Assembly (NCBI GenBank): GCA_030340625.1
Contig: JAOPHQ010001133.1
Span: forward strand, 124,001-188,000
From: Merluccius polli
Taxonomy: Eukaryota; Chordata; Actinopteri; Gadiformes; Merlucciidae
DNA length: 64,000 nt
Reading direction: 5' to 3'
This document shows positions 33,517-44,485 of this stretch, in pieces. The notes beneath the pieces were generated by a model. It was not told the DNA's origin and did no database searches. It saw only the letters and a list, made by a program, of their open reading frames with translations. The position numbers and the translations under genes were made by a program. Position 1 is the stretch's first letter; every line of letters starts with the position of its first letter.

Positions 33517-34580
33517 ATGCACCATTCTTAACATGAGAGGGACTATTCTTTCATGAAATGTTTTGTAAAATTCACAACCAAAGCCATCTGGACCTGCTGC
33601 TTTACCAGAGGGGAATGCTCAGATTGCTTCTAGAGGATCTGTCTTGGAGATTTCAGTGTCAATATCATCTCTGGATACATAATTTAATTGGGGAATGTTT
33701 AGGTTGGTAAATAAGTTGCAAACATCTGTTTCTGTAGGTTTCACTTTGCTGGAGTAGAGTTCCTTATAAAAGTCTCTGAAGCTAGCATTTACCTCTGTTG
33801 GATTAGTGACCAGTGCACCCGATTTTAATTTGATCGCATGGATGGCTCGTTTAGCTTGCTCACCTCTAAGCTAACTTGCTAATAATCTCTCTGGTTTATC
33901 GCCCAGTTCAAAATGTTTCTGTTTAAGCTTTAGTAATAGCCTGTTCACACGTTTGCTCAGAGTAATATTATATTCATATTTTAATTTTAAGATCTTATTG
34001 TAGTCAGACTGTGAAAAGGAGGATCTATATGATTCTTCAAGTGCTGGAAGCATTTTATCAATTTCCATTAGACAGTTATTAAGTTCTTTTTTTTTAGATG
34101 CTTCAAATGAGATGATGTAGCCTCTCATCACTGCCTTAAGGGCCTCCCACAGAATGGAATCAGAGACTTCCCCATTATCATTGATGTTCAGAAATTCATC
34201 TAGACGTGCATTCATATATTTAATAAAGGATTGATCATTAAGGAGACGAGGATTGAAACGCTAGCTGTACATTTGTTTGGACAAAATGTCCTTAAATTGA
34301 AGTGATACTGGACTATGATCAGAAATCACAATATTATGATAAGTTGAACTTGTAATCCTAGGTAGTAATTCAGAAGAAATCAAGAAGTAATCAATCCTAG
34401 TGTATGATTTATGGACATAAGGGTAAAAAGAAAAATCCTTGTCAGTGGGATGCTGCAGTCGCCAAACATCCATCATATTCCTTGTCTTAATTAAATCATT
34501 CAGAGTTTGTACTGAAGCTATGGACACAGCTGGTTTTGTTGAAAGTCTGTCTAGAATTGGATTGGTGATGCTGGGAAAAA
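33517..34580 (-). pseudogene. L1 ORF2: endonuclease end, linker, RT start
   Basis: From the right: ITNPILDRLSTKP, then SYTRIDYFLISSELL and ISDHSPVSLQF (endonuclease C-terminus with the SDH catalytic motif), ending in a stop at 34261. The linker region is at 34215-33871, and then the RT start with AAGPDGFGCEFYKTF to about 33520. Stops at about 34261 and 33870 break the frame. The piece ends at the CXC transposon junction. Confidence 0.85.
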
Positions 34581-35354
34581 CAATTAGTCATCAGAGTGAT
34601 GTGCACGTCAGAGACACACTTATGAACAATTAACACACCCACCGTGTTTGCAATTATACGGGTGGATATAAACACATGCGCAATGTGATGAAGAAAATGG
34701 TATTACCGATGGCAGCGTTAGCATTGTTAGAGGACCTTGCAAATGGTGCAATCCGACGTGAGCGAGTATTTAGGAAACGCGAGGATTTGCTTGGCTTTAA
34801 TTGGCTCATAAGCCGATTTTGAATGTGCGACAAAGTATGCGGGAGTTATTAGCGTTACGGAATTTGCTCAAAAACAGCGCCACCTAGTGGTCTTCCTAGT
34901 GTGCGGCATGAAAGTGACGCATAGAATATATTATATATAAACCCTCCGCTTCACCTCCACCTTCAGATCCGACCACTTTCTTTTTCACCTGTGTGTGTGT
35001 GCGCTGCTCGGACCCCTCGGCATTTACAGCCTCACACACTCATTTTCTTTTTCTCTTCATATTGATCCCTGCTGACAGGGGACCAGAGAGAATCTCCCTC
35101 CGCGTCTCCACTTCATTCACCAGAATCTCCAACTCGGACTCTGTGAAATGTCTTTTCTTTCCTTTGTTCATGCAAGCTGACTCAAGGGTTGGCATATTTT
35201 AGAAAAGATGTTATTCTGAAATAATAAATTAAACAAAAAGACAAGTGAGTCGGCTGGTCTTCATTGGCTTTACTGGTCCCGGTTAACTGCCGACTGAAGA
35301 ACGCAGCGCAGCCCACAGTTTATATAGCCGCGGGTGGTCTCGTGCCTTTAATAC

Positions 35355-35405
<51 letters not shown>

Positions 35406-35795
35406 CTTAAAATTGAATGGGGGGTGTCTGTAAAAATGCAAAATAAAGTGCATACATATAAAATAACACATTTAAGTAAGTGGCAATAATATATAAATAT
35501 CCTGTGCGCCACACTTGCTTGTTTTATCTGATCGGATAAAGAGGTGAATCTCAGGTCCAGGGCCTATTTAAATAGATTTGCATATTTAAATGAGGGCGTG
35601 GACAGGGAGGAGTTTGCCACCTCTGCTTGTGTGCTCAGTTCCACGTTGGTGGGGATGTGCAAAAGAAACGTGCTCGGATCCATGCGTACGCACACTTTGA
35701 TACATCTGAATTTATTTGTGCATACGACAGTTTCTGGGTTTTGGCGTACGCCAAGTTTCAGTAGGAAATCCCCAAGTCTTTGTACATGAGGCCCC
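34581..35795 (+). mobile_element. PIF/Harbinger remnant with transposase N-terminus
   Basis: The right end reads, inverted, GGGGCCTCATGTACAAAG, a terminal motif I know from fish Harbinger MITEs. Near the left end, 34690-34820 (+) encodes a HARBI1-like N-terminus including ALALLEDLANGAIRRERVF and LLGFNWLISRF, ended by TGA. The rest of the transposase is missing. A GTGTG run, a TATATATAA box at about 34930 and a (TAA)n run at 35358-35402 lie between. The left terminus is not seen, and about 90 L1 codons are lost at this site. Confidence 0.7.
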
Positions 35796-36110
35796 AGGAC
35801 TGTCAATATTTGGAGCATAGAGATTGAGCATTGTTATTGGTGAAGAATGTATGTGACCTGAAACCATTAAATATCTGCTATAAGGGTCTGCCAACATAGA
35901 GTCAAGGCGAAATGGGATATTTTTACGGAATAGAATAGCAACACCCCTGGCTTTACGGTTAAAAGGGGCTTGGAAAACTTGAGAGATCCAGTTTGTTCTC
36001 AGTCTATGCTGTTCGTTCACACCAATATGCGTTTCCTGAAGAAAAATGATGTCTGATTTCAAAGACTTTAGATGTGAAAACACATGACCCCTTTTAATCA
36101 CATGACCAAG
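35796..36110 (-). pseudogene. L1 ORF2 N-terminal endonuclease part
   Basis: It encodes SDIIFLQETHIG (catalytic Glu of the AP-like endonuclease), GVAILFRKN and ITMLNLYAPNIDSP, and then is cut by the Harbinger remnant at 35795. The family enzyme nicks target DNA to prime reverse transcription. Confidence 0.88.
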
Positions 36111-36144
36111 CCCTTTTACATTCCATGAGACTAACGTTAGATTA

Positions 36145-36889
36145 TAGGGATGTCCGATATTATCGGCCCACCGATATTATCGGCCGATATTGGCATAAAA
36201 AATCAATATCGGAAAATATCGGTATCGGTTTTTTAACCGATACCGAAATCGATTTTGAAATAATTTCAGACATTATGTTTCAAGTGAGGACGTGGTTTGA
36301 TGACATCATCAAACGCGCCGCGCCGTCTCAATAACAAGCCTGGGCATGTGCGGCCGTGTAGCGGGACGCTAGTTGTAGCTGTAGTTATGTCGGTGGTTTG
36401 GAATTATTTCAAAGTTTCTACGTTGAATAGTAAAATAGGGGTTATGCGCAACATACTAACGCATTCTGCGAAACAGTCTCATCACAACCGGTTCAGGTCC
36501 GCTGTACCACGCTCACATTATTGTATAGTAATGTGTCCGAGGAGAGCAGCCCTCTCCCGGACACACACGCTAGCTTTTACCGCTGTTTTATTTTTATTTT
36601 TTATTTTTTTAATCCGCACTTCCAGACCGTCACCGGGGCTTCAGAGTAATGTGTCCGAGGAGAGGAGCCCTCTCCCGGACACACACGCTAGCTTTTACCG
36701 CTGTTTTGTTTTTATTTATTAATCCACACTTCCGCTCGGCATAAAGCCTATTGCAATGAGTGTAAAGCGGAGGTTTCACGTGGCCGCATATATCGGTATC
36801 GGTATCGGTTGATATCGGTATCGGAAATTAAGAGTTGAACAATATCGGTTATCGGTTATCGGTAAAAAAGCCAATATCGGACATCCCTA
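36145..36889. mobile_element. hAT MITE with ATCGG-rich ends (745 bp)
   Basis: The ends are TAGGGATGTCCGATAT and its inverse. The 8-bp duplication TTAGATTA flanks it (36137-36144 and 36890-36897). Both subterminal regions carry many CCGATA/TATCGG words, candidate transposase sites. Inside is an imperfect ~120-bp direct repeat (36527 and 36645) containing CCCTCTCCCGGACACACACG. There is no gene. Confidence 0.93.
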
Positions 36890-37369
36890 TTAGATTATTA
36901 TTGATGCTGCTATGTGCAGTGTTGTTAGGTAATGACCTTATTCCTGGATAAGAAACAATATGCAGCGCACCCGAAAAAACGTAAATAATACATAAACACC
37001 ACACATAACAGTAAGAAACAACACATTTAGATAAACCCTTAAACATATTCCCAACCCGCCCACACAGTGCTTCCCCATGAAGCACGAGTGTCCCTCTACA
37101 CCTGGAACTTCTAAACCGCAGGTAAGATGACTACTTCCTACGAGGAGGAGAGAAAAGAGAAAAGAAAAGAAAATGGCTAGCTGGATAAAGCTACATAGGG
37201 CTAGCTCAACTCTGCTGCCAGTCATGGCTAGTGTAAGCAAATAACATAAATCACAGTCTCATACAGACCAAATGAGTCCTCTGACCTGTGAAGAAATTAA
37301 TGTGATCAGCTCTCTGTTTTCACAGAGAGCTGATCACAGAGATTTAGCGTATATTCTTTAAGTCAGTGT

Positions 37370-38241
37370 TCAGAAATGATATCACCTCACCCGGTGTAGT
37401 AAAAACCTTGGAGTGGCCTTCATGTCTAATACGGAGCTTCGCTGGAAAGAGGAGACTATGTTCCACCTTCAGCTCCCGCAGCCGGTTCAGCACCTCACTA
37501 AACCCGCATTTATCCAGACTACACGTCCGGTGTGTAGTCTGGATAAATAAGCACTTTGTTTCCTTTATACTCCATCTCTCGCACCCTCCGAAGTTGCAGT
37601 ATCAGCTCCTTTTCCCTGTAGAAGTGGACTCGGGCTAAGAAGGCGCGGGGCTTGGCTCCCTCCGGAGGTAGTGGTCCCAGGATCCGATGTGCCCGGTCGA
37701 TGATCACCTTAGATTGGAAGTTGTCTTTTCCCAGAAGTTTCGGTATCAGAGACTCGATGAATTCCGTTGGATTTCCACCTTCCTCTCGCTCAGGTATGCC
37801 GATAATTTTGATGTTATTACGACGAGAGCGGCCCTCGAGGTTATCTACTGTCAGCTTAAGTACGCTATTTTCATCTTTCAGGCCGGCGAGTGACTTTTCC
37901 AGACTGCTGATACGGCTTTCCTGTCCCAGTACCTGCTCTTCAATAATCTCAACTTTGTCAATCAGTTCTTTTTGGGAGCTTTGTACTGCATGCAGGGTCA
38001 TCTCCAGTTTATCAAACCTGTCGTTCATATGTTTGAGGATCTTATCGGATATCTTCTCCCACATCTGTGGCAAATCTTCAGCATCGTCGCCACCTGTAGC
38101 TTGATTGAAAAAGCTACTGATGATGTTAGCGGTAGCTTGGGATGAAGCTTGACGATGCGAGTCGGCATCTTTATGCTTTTTAGGAGGCATGTCGTTGTAC
38201 GAAGCGGAGATTAAATAAGAAACCGAACTTCGCTGTACCAA
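37370..38241 (-). pseudogene. L1 ORF1 (coiled-coil RNA-binding protein), C-terminus broken
   Basis: From 38185 the protein starts MPPKKHKDAD. It has a coiled coil with heptads (about residues 60-130, ending SLEKSLAGLKDENSVLKLTVDNLEGRSRRNN), then the RRM-like part (IKIIGIPEREEG, IDRAHRILGP) and the start of the C-terminal domain (LIYPDYT). A perfect 17-bp hairpin at 37508-37548 then brings a stop and a frameshift. Beyond it the C-terminal domain continues in another frame (CGFSEVLNRLRELKVEHSLLFPAKLRI). In L1 this protein coats the element RNA as trimers. Confidence 0.87.
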
Positions 38242-38592
38242 AAAAAAAGATCTATGCAGGTGAGGTCAGGTTTCAGACTGCAGAAATGTTAAATATAATG
38301 ACTGGCACGGAGCAGACTCGGGAAGCACATCTACTCCATGTGCTGCACCGCATGGAGTAGACGATGACTATTTTTAACAGGCAAGTAAAAGAAGTACATG
38401 TCTTTTATTCTTGCCTCTTTCTGAAAACATCTAGTGACATGTACTTTATGTACCAAGCTCCGGACCTGAGGTGACAGGGCTAGCACAGTTGCCGCACCCT
38501 ACCTCTGGAAAACCCTCCCCAACTATTTGTCATTAAGCTATAGTCTTTGAGTTATTTAGAAAAGCGCTATACAAGTTTAATGTATTATTATT

Positions 38593-38631
<39 letters not shown>

Positions 38632-38760
38632 ATTATTATTATTATTATTTTTTTTTTTATTTATTATTATTTATTATTATGTTGTAAATAGTTGTAAAGA
38701 CCACTGTAAATGTAATAAACAATGTATTTAACAATTACTTTATTTGAATTCAGTCAATAT
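38242..38760. other. L1 5' region and ATT/TTG microsatellites
   Basis: No gene is seen. A short 11-bp hairpin is at 38330-38361. A compound microsatellite of (TTG)n and (ATT)n runs from 38583 to 38680. The 5' boundary of L1 is not clear and is placed near 38300. Confidence 0.4.
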
Positions 38761-39087
38761 TTATTTATCCACTAATCTCTCCAGTACAGAGAAGAGCCTT
38801 ATCATTCTCTCTCTGCTCTCCTCTCCTATGCCTCTCCTATGCAACCTCATATCTTCCTTTATGAGTTGAAGTAGTTCATCCTCTCTCCTTCTCTTTCTGT
38901 TAACTGGCTGTGGTTGGCTTTCCTCCTCCTCCTGGTCATCCACTGCTGTACTTGGCCCTGGTGTGTCCTCAGGGATGGAGGCAATTAGGACAGGGGTGGT
39001 GCTGGAATGCCTCCCAACATCCCCAATGTCCCAACACCTCATCCATGAGGACAAAACAGGGCCAAGTTGCAGCAGTGGGTTTCCCAC
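38761..39087 (-). pseudogene. Harbinger-associated Myb-like protein, C-terminal remnant
   Basis: The frame ends in a basic/acidic helix: an acidic DDQEEEESQ, then NRKRRREDELLQLIKEDM and ESRERMIRLFSVLERLVDK before the stop. I know this tail from the Myb/SANT-like second protein of fish Harbinger elements, which helps the transposase bind DNA. The SANT part is absent and no terminal repeats are seen. A host Myb-like gene fragment is an alternative. Confidence 0.5.
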
Positions 39088-39129
39088 TCACGCCCTCTCC
39101 TGACCCTGGACACTTGCAATCCTAAGGCA

Positions 39130-39344
39130 GAGAAAATCAATCATGGCAGTTAACAACAACAGCAGCAGCTCCCCCCCTAAGCAGCATCGGACTACCTTGT
39201 ATTACCGCTGAGCACGGCGCACATCCCGCATGTCCCTACCTGTTGTGTGCGCGCACCCCTTTTCTTATGAAACTAACCTACCAAAGCCCAGCCAATCAGT
39301 GCCTAATAACAGGGATCGCGACAGGTGGGAACTTACCACAGCCT
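39130..39344. other. Unclassified DNA left of gypsy B
   Basis: No gene is seen. It could be the divergent start of the left LTR of gypsy B, but I could not align it with the right LTR. Confidence 0.35.
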
Positions 39345-40050
39345 TTACAAGTCCAATCAAAATAACAAAACAGTACACAGTTCGGATATAATTCCCAGTC
39401 CCACCAACCAGTGTCCAACACAGTCCGTTCCTAAGGAGACGGTAATCCACTGGCTTGCCATAGCCGGCTCCACATCCAATCACAAACGAGTGAATTCCCC
39501 CTCAACCTCCCGGCCGAGCTGGAAGATGGAAAATAACAGCACTCAGAAATATGCTCAATCATAGGCACCAGCCTATTCAGGAAAAGCCAATAGATGTAAA
39601 AGGCATTAGCACTTTCCTTTGATCGACGATAGCTCGCGTTGTACTCTTTCTCTCGTTCTCCTCCCGTGGTGCTGCTTCCAGGTTCGCGTCAGCCGCCGCT
39701 TCCAGATCGATCCACACCGGTTGGGCTGCTGGAGTCGGGTTTGTTGTTGTCGTCGCTACTCCTGCCCGTCGCAGCGCGATGACGTCACTCCTCCCGAGCC
39801 ATCTGGAAAGTCGAGTCCTTCCGCCGTCCGGGATGTCCCGTATAAAAAGGAATTTTTCCCGCTGCTGTCCCAATCATTCCATCAGCTAGTCGTGTGCATT
39901 AGTCCTTATAAGGAGTTCCTGTCAGTCTATACGGCCAGTCAGCAATTACACAGATCACAGCTACACACATTTCATTGGATGCATTCCTCTCCACCAATTC
40001 TCCCACATAGTATACATAGAACAACACTATGCCCCAGTCCACATACGACA
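39345..40050 (-). repeat. Left (3') LTR of gypsy B, truncated
   Basis: It ends ...CATACGACA at 40050 and is homologous to 45115-45799. A TATAAAAAGG box is at about 39841-39850 on the + strand and in the matching place in the other copy. That orientation is opposite to the element, so it may be chance. Copies differ by a few substitutions and a 13-bp insertion at 39763. Confidence 0.85.
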
Positions 40051-40059
40051 TTCCCCCCC
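40051..40059 (-). promoter_or_regulatory. Polypurine tract of gypsy B
   Basis: On the minus strand it reads GGGGGGGAA immediately before the LTR start TGTCGTATG. This is where plus-strand DNA synthesis is primed in such elements. Confidence 0.85.
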
Positions 40060-40337
40060 ACTTTGTCCATGGTCATCCCGATCACCAAGTTACCAATCAT
40101 CATACATAAAACCCCACTGTGTTCTAGTCGCCATACACCACACACGACTAGGTCTCGACCACTAATCCCGATACCTAGCTGGGGGAACCCCAGAGTTAGC
40201 TCGCTGGGACCGCCTTGGCCCGAGCCCCGCTACGGCTGCCCCATCAACAGTTTCCTCCCTTCCATCCTCAGGCAGACTATCTTCAGTTTCCCCACCTCAT
40301 CTATCTGCCCCCTGGTGACTTGTTACAGCCGGGAAAC

Positions 40338-43048
40338 CTACGGGCCACCAACCTGTCGATGATGCTCCCTTGGGTCCAAGGTGTTCAGCAGACTGATGAT
40401 TGTCTGGTTCATCCGCTCACAGGCGCCGTTCCCTTGCGGATGATAAGGGGACGTCCTCACTTTCCGGCACCCGTACAGCGCGCACAATTGTTGGATTAGG
40501 TCTGACTCTAACGATGGTCCCTGGTCGGTCAAAATGCGCTCCGGACACCCAAAGGGCTGCAGTATCGTCTTCCAGAGCACCTTTGCCGTGGTAGCCGCCG
40601 TCTGATCAGTTGTGGGCACTGCAAAGGCAAATCTAGAGAAGAGGTCAACCATCACTAGTATATACGGGTGACTATCCCCAGGGCGCCGAAGGGACAGGTA
40701 GTCCAGGGCAAGAGTCTCCCAGGGATAGACACTCTCAATGGAGCACAGGGGAGCCTTTGGTCCACCGTCCGCCCAGCCAAGGACACACCGCGGGCACTCT
40801 TGTACCCACCTGTAGCTGTCCCCGGTCATCCCAATCCAGAATAGGCGCTCCTGCAGCGCTGTCAGGAGCGGGAAGCCTTTGGCGTGGCCCAGGGCGAGGT
40901 GAAACTGCTCCCATAAGGACTTCCTTTCGGCTTCTGGGGCCACAATGGCCACTTCACTGTGCCCGGCGGGGGAGTGGTGTCGCCGCACCAGTATTCCCTC
41001 TCCCATTCTCCCAGCAGCTGCCTCGCAGCAGCCCTGATGTTCACCTTCGGTCTGTCTACTTCCCTGTTGTCACCACTGCTGGATCTTGGCTAAGTCTGGG
41101 TCCTGGCCCTGGCGCTCCAACCACAAGTCCGGTTCAGGGTCCACCTGTCCTGGCTCAGGTGCCTCCACGCGCCTCGTCGCTGTGGCCTCTGGCAGCCGGG
41201 ACAGTGCATCGGCGTTAAGATGGTCAGCTCCTGGCTTGTGGCACAGAGTGAAGTCAAAATTTGCCAGCTGAGCCTGCCACCTTTGCTCTACTTCCCCGAG
41301 CTTGGCTGTCTGCAAGTGGAGCAGAGGCCTGTGGTCAGTAAAGACTTGAAAAGTGGAGCCCCACAGATAATCTCTGAATTTCTCCGTTACTGACCACTTC
41401 AACACCAGCGCTGTAGTTTTGATCGTTCCGCTCAGCATCATGGAGACCACGGCTTCCATACGCGATCACGCGCTCACGCCCCTCCTGGACCTGAGCCAGC
41501 ACCGCCCCCAGTCCATGCAAACTGGCATCCGTGTAGAGGCGGAATGGAAGAGAAAAATCCGCATAGGCCAGGACAGGGGCCTTCACTACAGACTCCTTAA
41601 GGTCTTGGAAGGCCTTTTCACACTCTGCGCTCCAGACGATCAATCGAGTCTTTCCCCCTCCCATTCCCCTCAGCAGTGCGTGCAGCGGTGCAGCCCTCCG
41701 TGTGAACGCTGGGATGAACCGGCGGTAGTATCCGACGAATCCCAGGAAGGAGCGAACCTCCCGGACATTTGTGGGTGTGGGCCAATTCTGTACTGCCTCT
41801 GTCTTCTCTGGGTCAGTAGCCACACCCCCTGGAGTCACCACGTGGCCAAGATATTTCACTGAGCGCCGGAACAGATGGCATTTTGCAGGCTGTAATTTCA
41901 AGCCGTGCTTGTGCAACTTGGTGAAGACCTGCTCCAGGTGGCCTACATGAGAAGAGAAATCAGGTGAGTACAGAATTATGTCATCCAGATAAATCAGTAA
42001 AAACTCATGCACCTGCCCCCCCAGGCAACGCTGCATCAAGCGTTGAAAGGTCGCTGGAGCATTACACAAGCCGAAGGGCATTCTCTCAAACTCGTAAAGC
42101 CCCAGCGGGGTTGCAAAGGCAGTTTTTTTCTTTGTCAGCAGGGTGCACCTCCACCTGCCAGTACCCACTGGCAAGGTCAAGTGTGGAGTACCATTCAGCC
42201 TTCTTTAGGCTGGTCAGGGACTCCTCCACTCTGGGGAGAGGATAAGCGTCTTTATGTGTGACTGCATTTAATTTTCTATAGTCTACACAAAATCTCCATG
42301 ACTGGTCTTTTTTCTTTACCAAGACCACTGGACTCGCCAAGGGGCTGGCACTCTCGCGGATGATCCCTCCCTCTAACATGTCCCGCAGTAGCGTCCTTAG
42401 CTCGTCGTAGAGGCGGGGCGGCACTGGACGGTAGCGCTGGCGGATTGGTGCTGCGTCCCCTGTGGGAATGGTGTGGTAGACAGCACCCGTACAGCCATGA
42501 TCCTCTTCGCTTTGAGCGAACACTTTCTGCCAGCGCTCGAGCGCCTCCTGAAGCTGGCCAGATTGGGCAGGCGTCAGTCCATCTGTCTTTTGAAGCAGTG
42601 TGGCCAGACAGGTGGGGAGGGAGGTACTCACGGGCCTCACATCCATCTCCACCACTGCGTCGTCTTCTTGCCTGAGGACCAGCTGGTTTGGGGTTTGGAC
42701 ATCATCCCTCTCCAGGCGCAAGACCCGTGCCAAAGGTCGCCGAGGGGGGAGCAGTACTGGGTAGGGGTGCGGGTTACACACACGCAGTAGAACCTGGCCG
42801 TCCTTAAGGCTAGTCACCACACAGCCCACACACCATTCTTGACCTCTGTGGTAGCAGTCTTCAAGCAGGACATCCTCTTGACTGGTCTTCGGGGCCTCAG
42901 GAACGTGCGCCCACACCGCCATCTCTGTCTGCGGTGCCAGCCGGATCGAGTTGGCCGTGCGCAGGCGGGCCACCCCGAGGCTAGGTCCCCGGTGTTCAGC
43001 TGCCTCAATCCTTCGGCAGGCTGCAAATGCCCGGTCCCAGGCCACCAC
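40338..43048 (-). pseudogene. gypsy B pol: RT, RNase H, integrase
   Basis: From 43048 the frame leads to RT with the finger motif WRFCVDYRKLNAVTHKDAYPLP. A frameshift in an A run near 42125 follows, then GLYEFERMPFGLCNAPATFQ and the intact active site LLIYLDDIILYS at about 42000. RNase H shows YTDASLHGLGAVLAQ; another shift near 41420 leads to TDHRPLLHLQTA. The integrase frame (41006-40338) has LALDYLSL, LTDQGPSLESDL and GNGACERMNQTI (D, D, E). The integrase C-terminus is cut at about 40340, close to the polypurine tract. At least three frame breaks make it non-functional. Confidence 0.87.
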
Positions 43049-44443
43049 AGCTGCCCTAGGGAGGGTAGACTTAAAAAGTGTGAATTGGTGCCCTCCCGCT
43101 GCCGCAAACCCTCCCAGCAGTGCTGGATCACGTTCATGCCCAATATCCCATAGGCCGGAGGAAGATACTTATCTTCCACCACCACCACCACCCCCTTACC
43201 AGGTACAGACACTCCCCCTACTTCAAAGTCAAGTACTGCATAGCCGACATAGGGCAGGGCCAGCCCGTTAGCTGCTTTTAACGTGAGCCAGGGGATATAA
43301 TTTACCTCTTTCAGCTCGGTGTCTTGTAGGTGGCACTGGAACAGGCCCTGGCTGAACAGGGCCTGTGACCCTGTATCCAGAATGCAGGGGATCCGTCTAC
43401 CTTGAACGAGGACTTCGACCTCTGGGCTTTCCCCCACTAGGGCTGTACGCATTGGTGCCACTACTGGTTCTCCCTCGTCAGATACTCTTCGTGAGTTGGC
43501 GGTCTCCGGGGGTGGACAATCACGCTGCATGTGACTGGGCTGTCCACACCGCAGGCAGATCGGGCGGCCCTGGTCATCCCATTGAGGTTGTCTTGTACGC
43601 TGCTGAGTGCGATTGGTCCTCTGCTCTCCACCTGAGGGTTGCTCTGGCTGGCGCTGTGTAGCTCGCTGCGCCCTCATCTCTGTCAGCAGTGTGGTCTTTA
43701 GGTCCGCTACTTGGGTCCGCAGCTCCTCTGCTAGCTCAGCTCGTAATGAAGCCTTCATTTTGTCCCAGTCATATAGTGGGTTGGCGGTGCTGGGGGGCTT
43801 GGGCTGAGGAGCGCTGTTGTAGGTCCGCCTGGTGTCGATGCTTTCTGTGGCAGCTTGTTCCATCTCTTTCTCCATGGCTTTAGCCTCACGGCATGCTTCC
43901 TCAAATGTGAGGGTCGGCTCTCGTTGTACCTGGCGCTGCAGCTCTGTCTGTACGGGTCCTGGCAGCAGCCCCAGTACTAACTGGCTCCTCAGCATCTCGT
44001 CGTCAGACCCAGTCGCTGCCTCCTTGCTACGCCACCTGAAATGAGACTCACGAAAGCGTAAGAGAAAAGGCCCCACCCCTTCCCCTGTTTGCTGCTGGCA
44101 CTTGAAAAACTGGGATCTGACTAGTACTCACATTCTCCCCATATAATCCCTCAAGGGCTGTAAAAATCTGATCATCAGTCCCCCTGTCTGTGCTTTTGAG
44201 TAACAAAATTTCCCTCCTGGCATCACCCTGCAATGCACTCATTACTAAGTCAACTCTCTGCACGGCTGTCAATGTCTGGGCCCGTAAATATACTTCCATT
44301 TGATTCCGCCACTCCACTAAGGGTAACTGGCTGCCCTTTCCCCCATACTTGGGCACCCAGGGCCCACCCAAAAACCAAGGAACCATCATCATATTATTGC
44401 TTGCTGCCGTGCCTGCAGGTGCCGTGCCCTCATCGTCAGACAT
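42814..44443 (-). pseudogene. gypsy B gag and protease
   Basis: The ATG at 44441-44443 starts MSDDEGTAPAGT. The capsid-like region runs to about 44060, where a frameshift follows (PVFQ, then GPFLLRF in the next frame). The second frame carries a helix-rich region, a zinc knuckle CLRCGQPSHMQRDCP near 43530 and an aspartic protease with IPCILDTGSQALFS near 43375. It overlaps the RT frame near 42814-43048. Protease appears fused to gag in this element. Confidence 0.85.
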
Positions 44444-44464
44444 GGTGCTGTGTCCTGAAAGGGG

Positions 44465-44482
44465 ATCCTGCCGACAACGCCA
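44465..44482 (-). promoter_or_regulatory. tRNA-Ser-like primer-binding site of gypsy B
   Basis: On the minus strand it reads TGGCGTTGTCGGCAGGAT, three bases from the LTR edge. It matches the 3' end of vertebrate tRNA-Ser(AGA) as I remember it, with one mismatch. Confidence 0.7.
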
Positions 44483-44485
44483 AAA

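Larger units (their letters stand above)
14285..38300 (-). mobile_element. L1-clade LINE cut apart by nested insertions
   Basis: Pieces of one minus-strand L1 occur in the right order: ORF1 (38241-37370), endonuclease start (36101-35796), endonuclease end and RT start (34580-33517), an RT piece (20866-20651) and RT to C-terminus (15741-14285). At 33516/20867 and at 20651/15741 the host reading frame resumes after removal of the insert and one copy of its target duplication. This proves that it was one element. About 90 codons are missing at the Harbinger remnant. Confidence 0.88.

Noticed and set aside
36297..36722. Protein-coding gene in the hAT MITE
   Set aside because: The frame runs across a direct repeat within a non-autonomous element and matches nothing.
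39619..40362. 247-codon frame over the left LTR of gypsy B
   Set aside because: Low-complexity Ser/Pro/His reading through LTR and polypurine tract; partly repeated in the other LTR, so a by-product of the LTR sequence.
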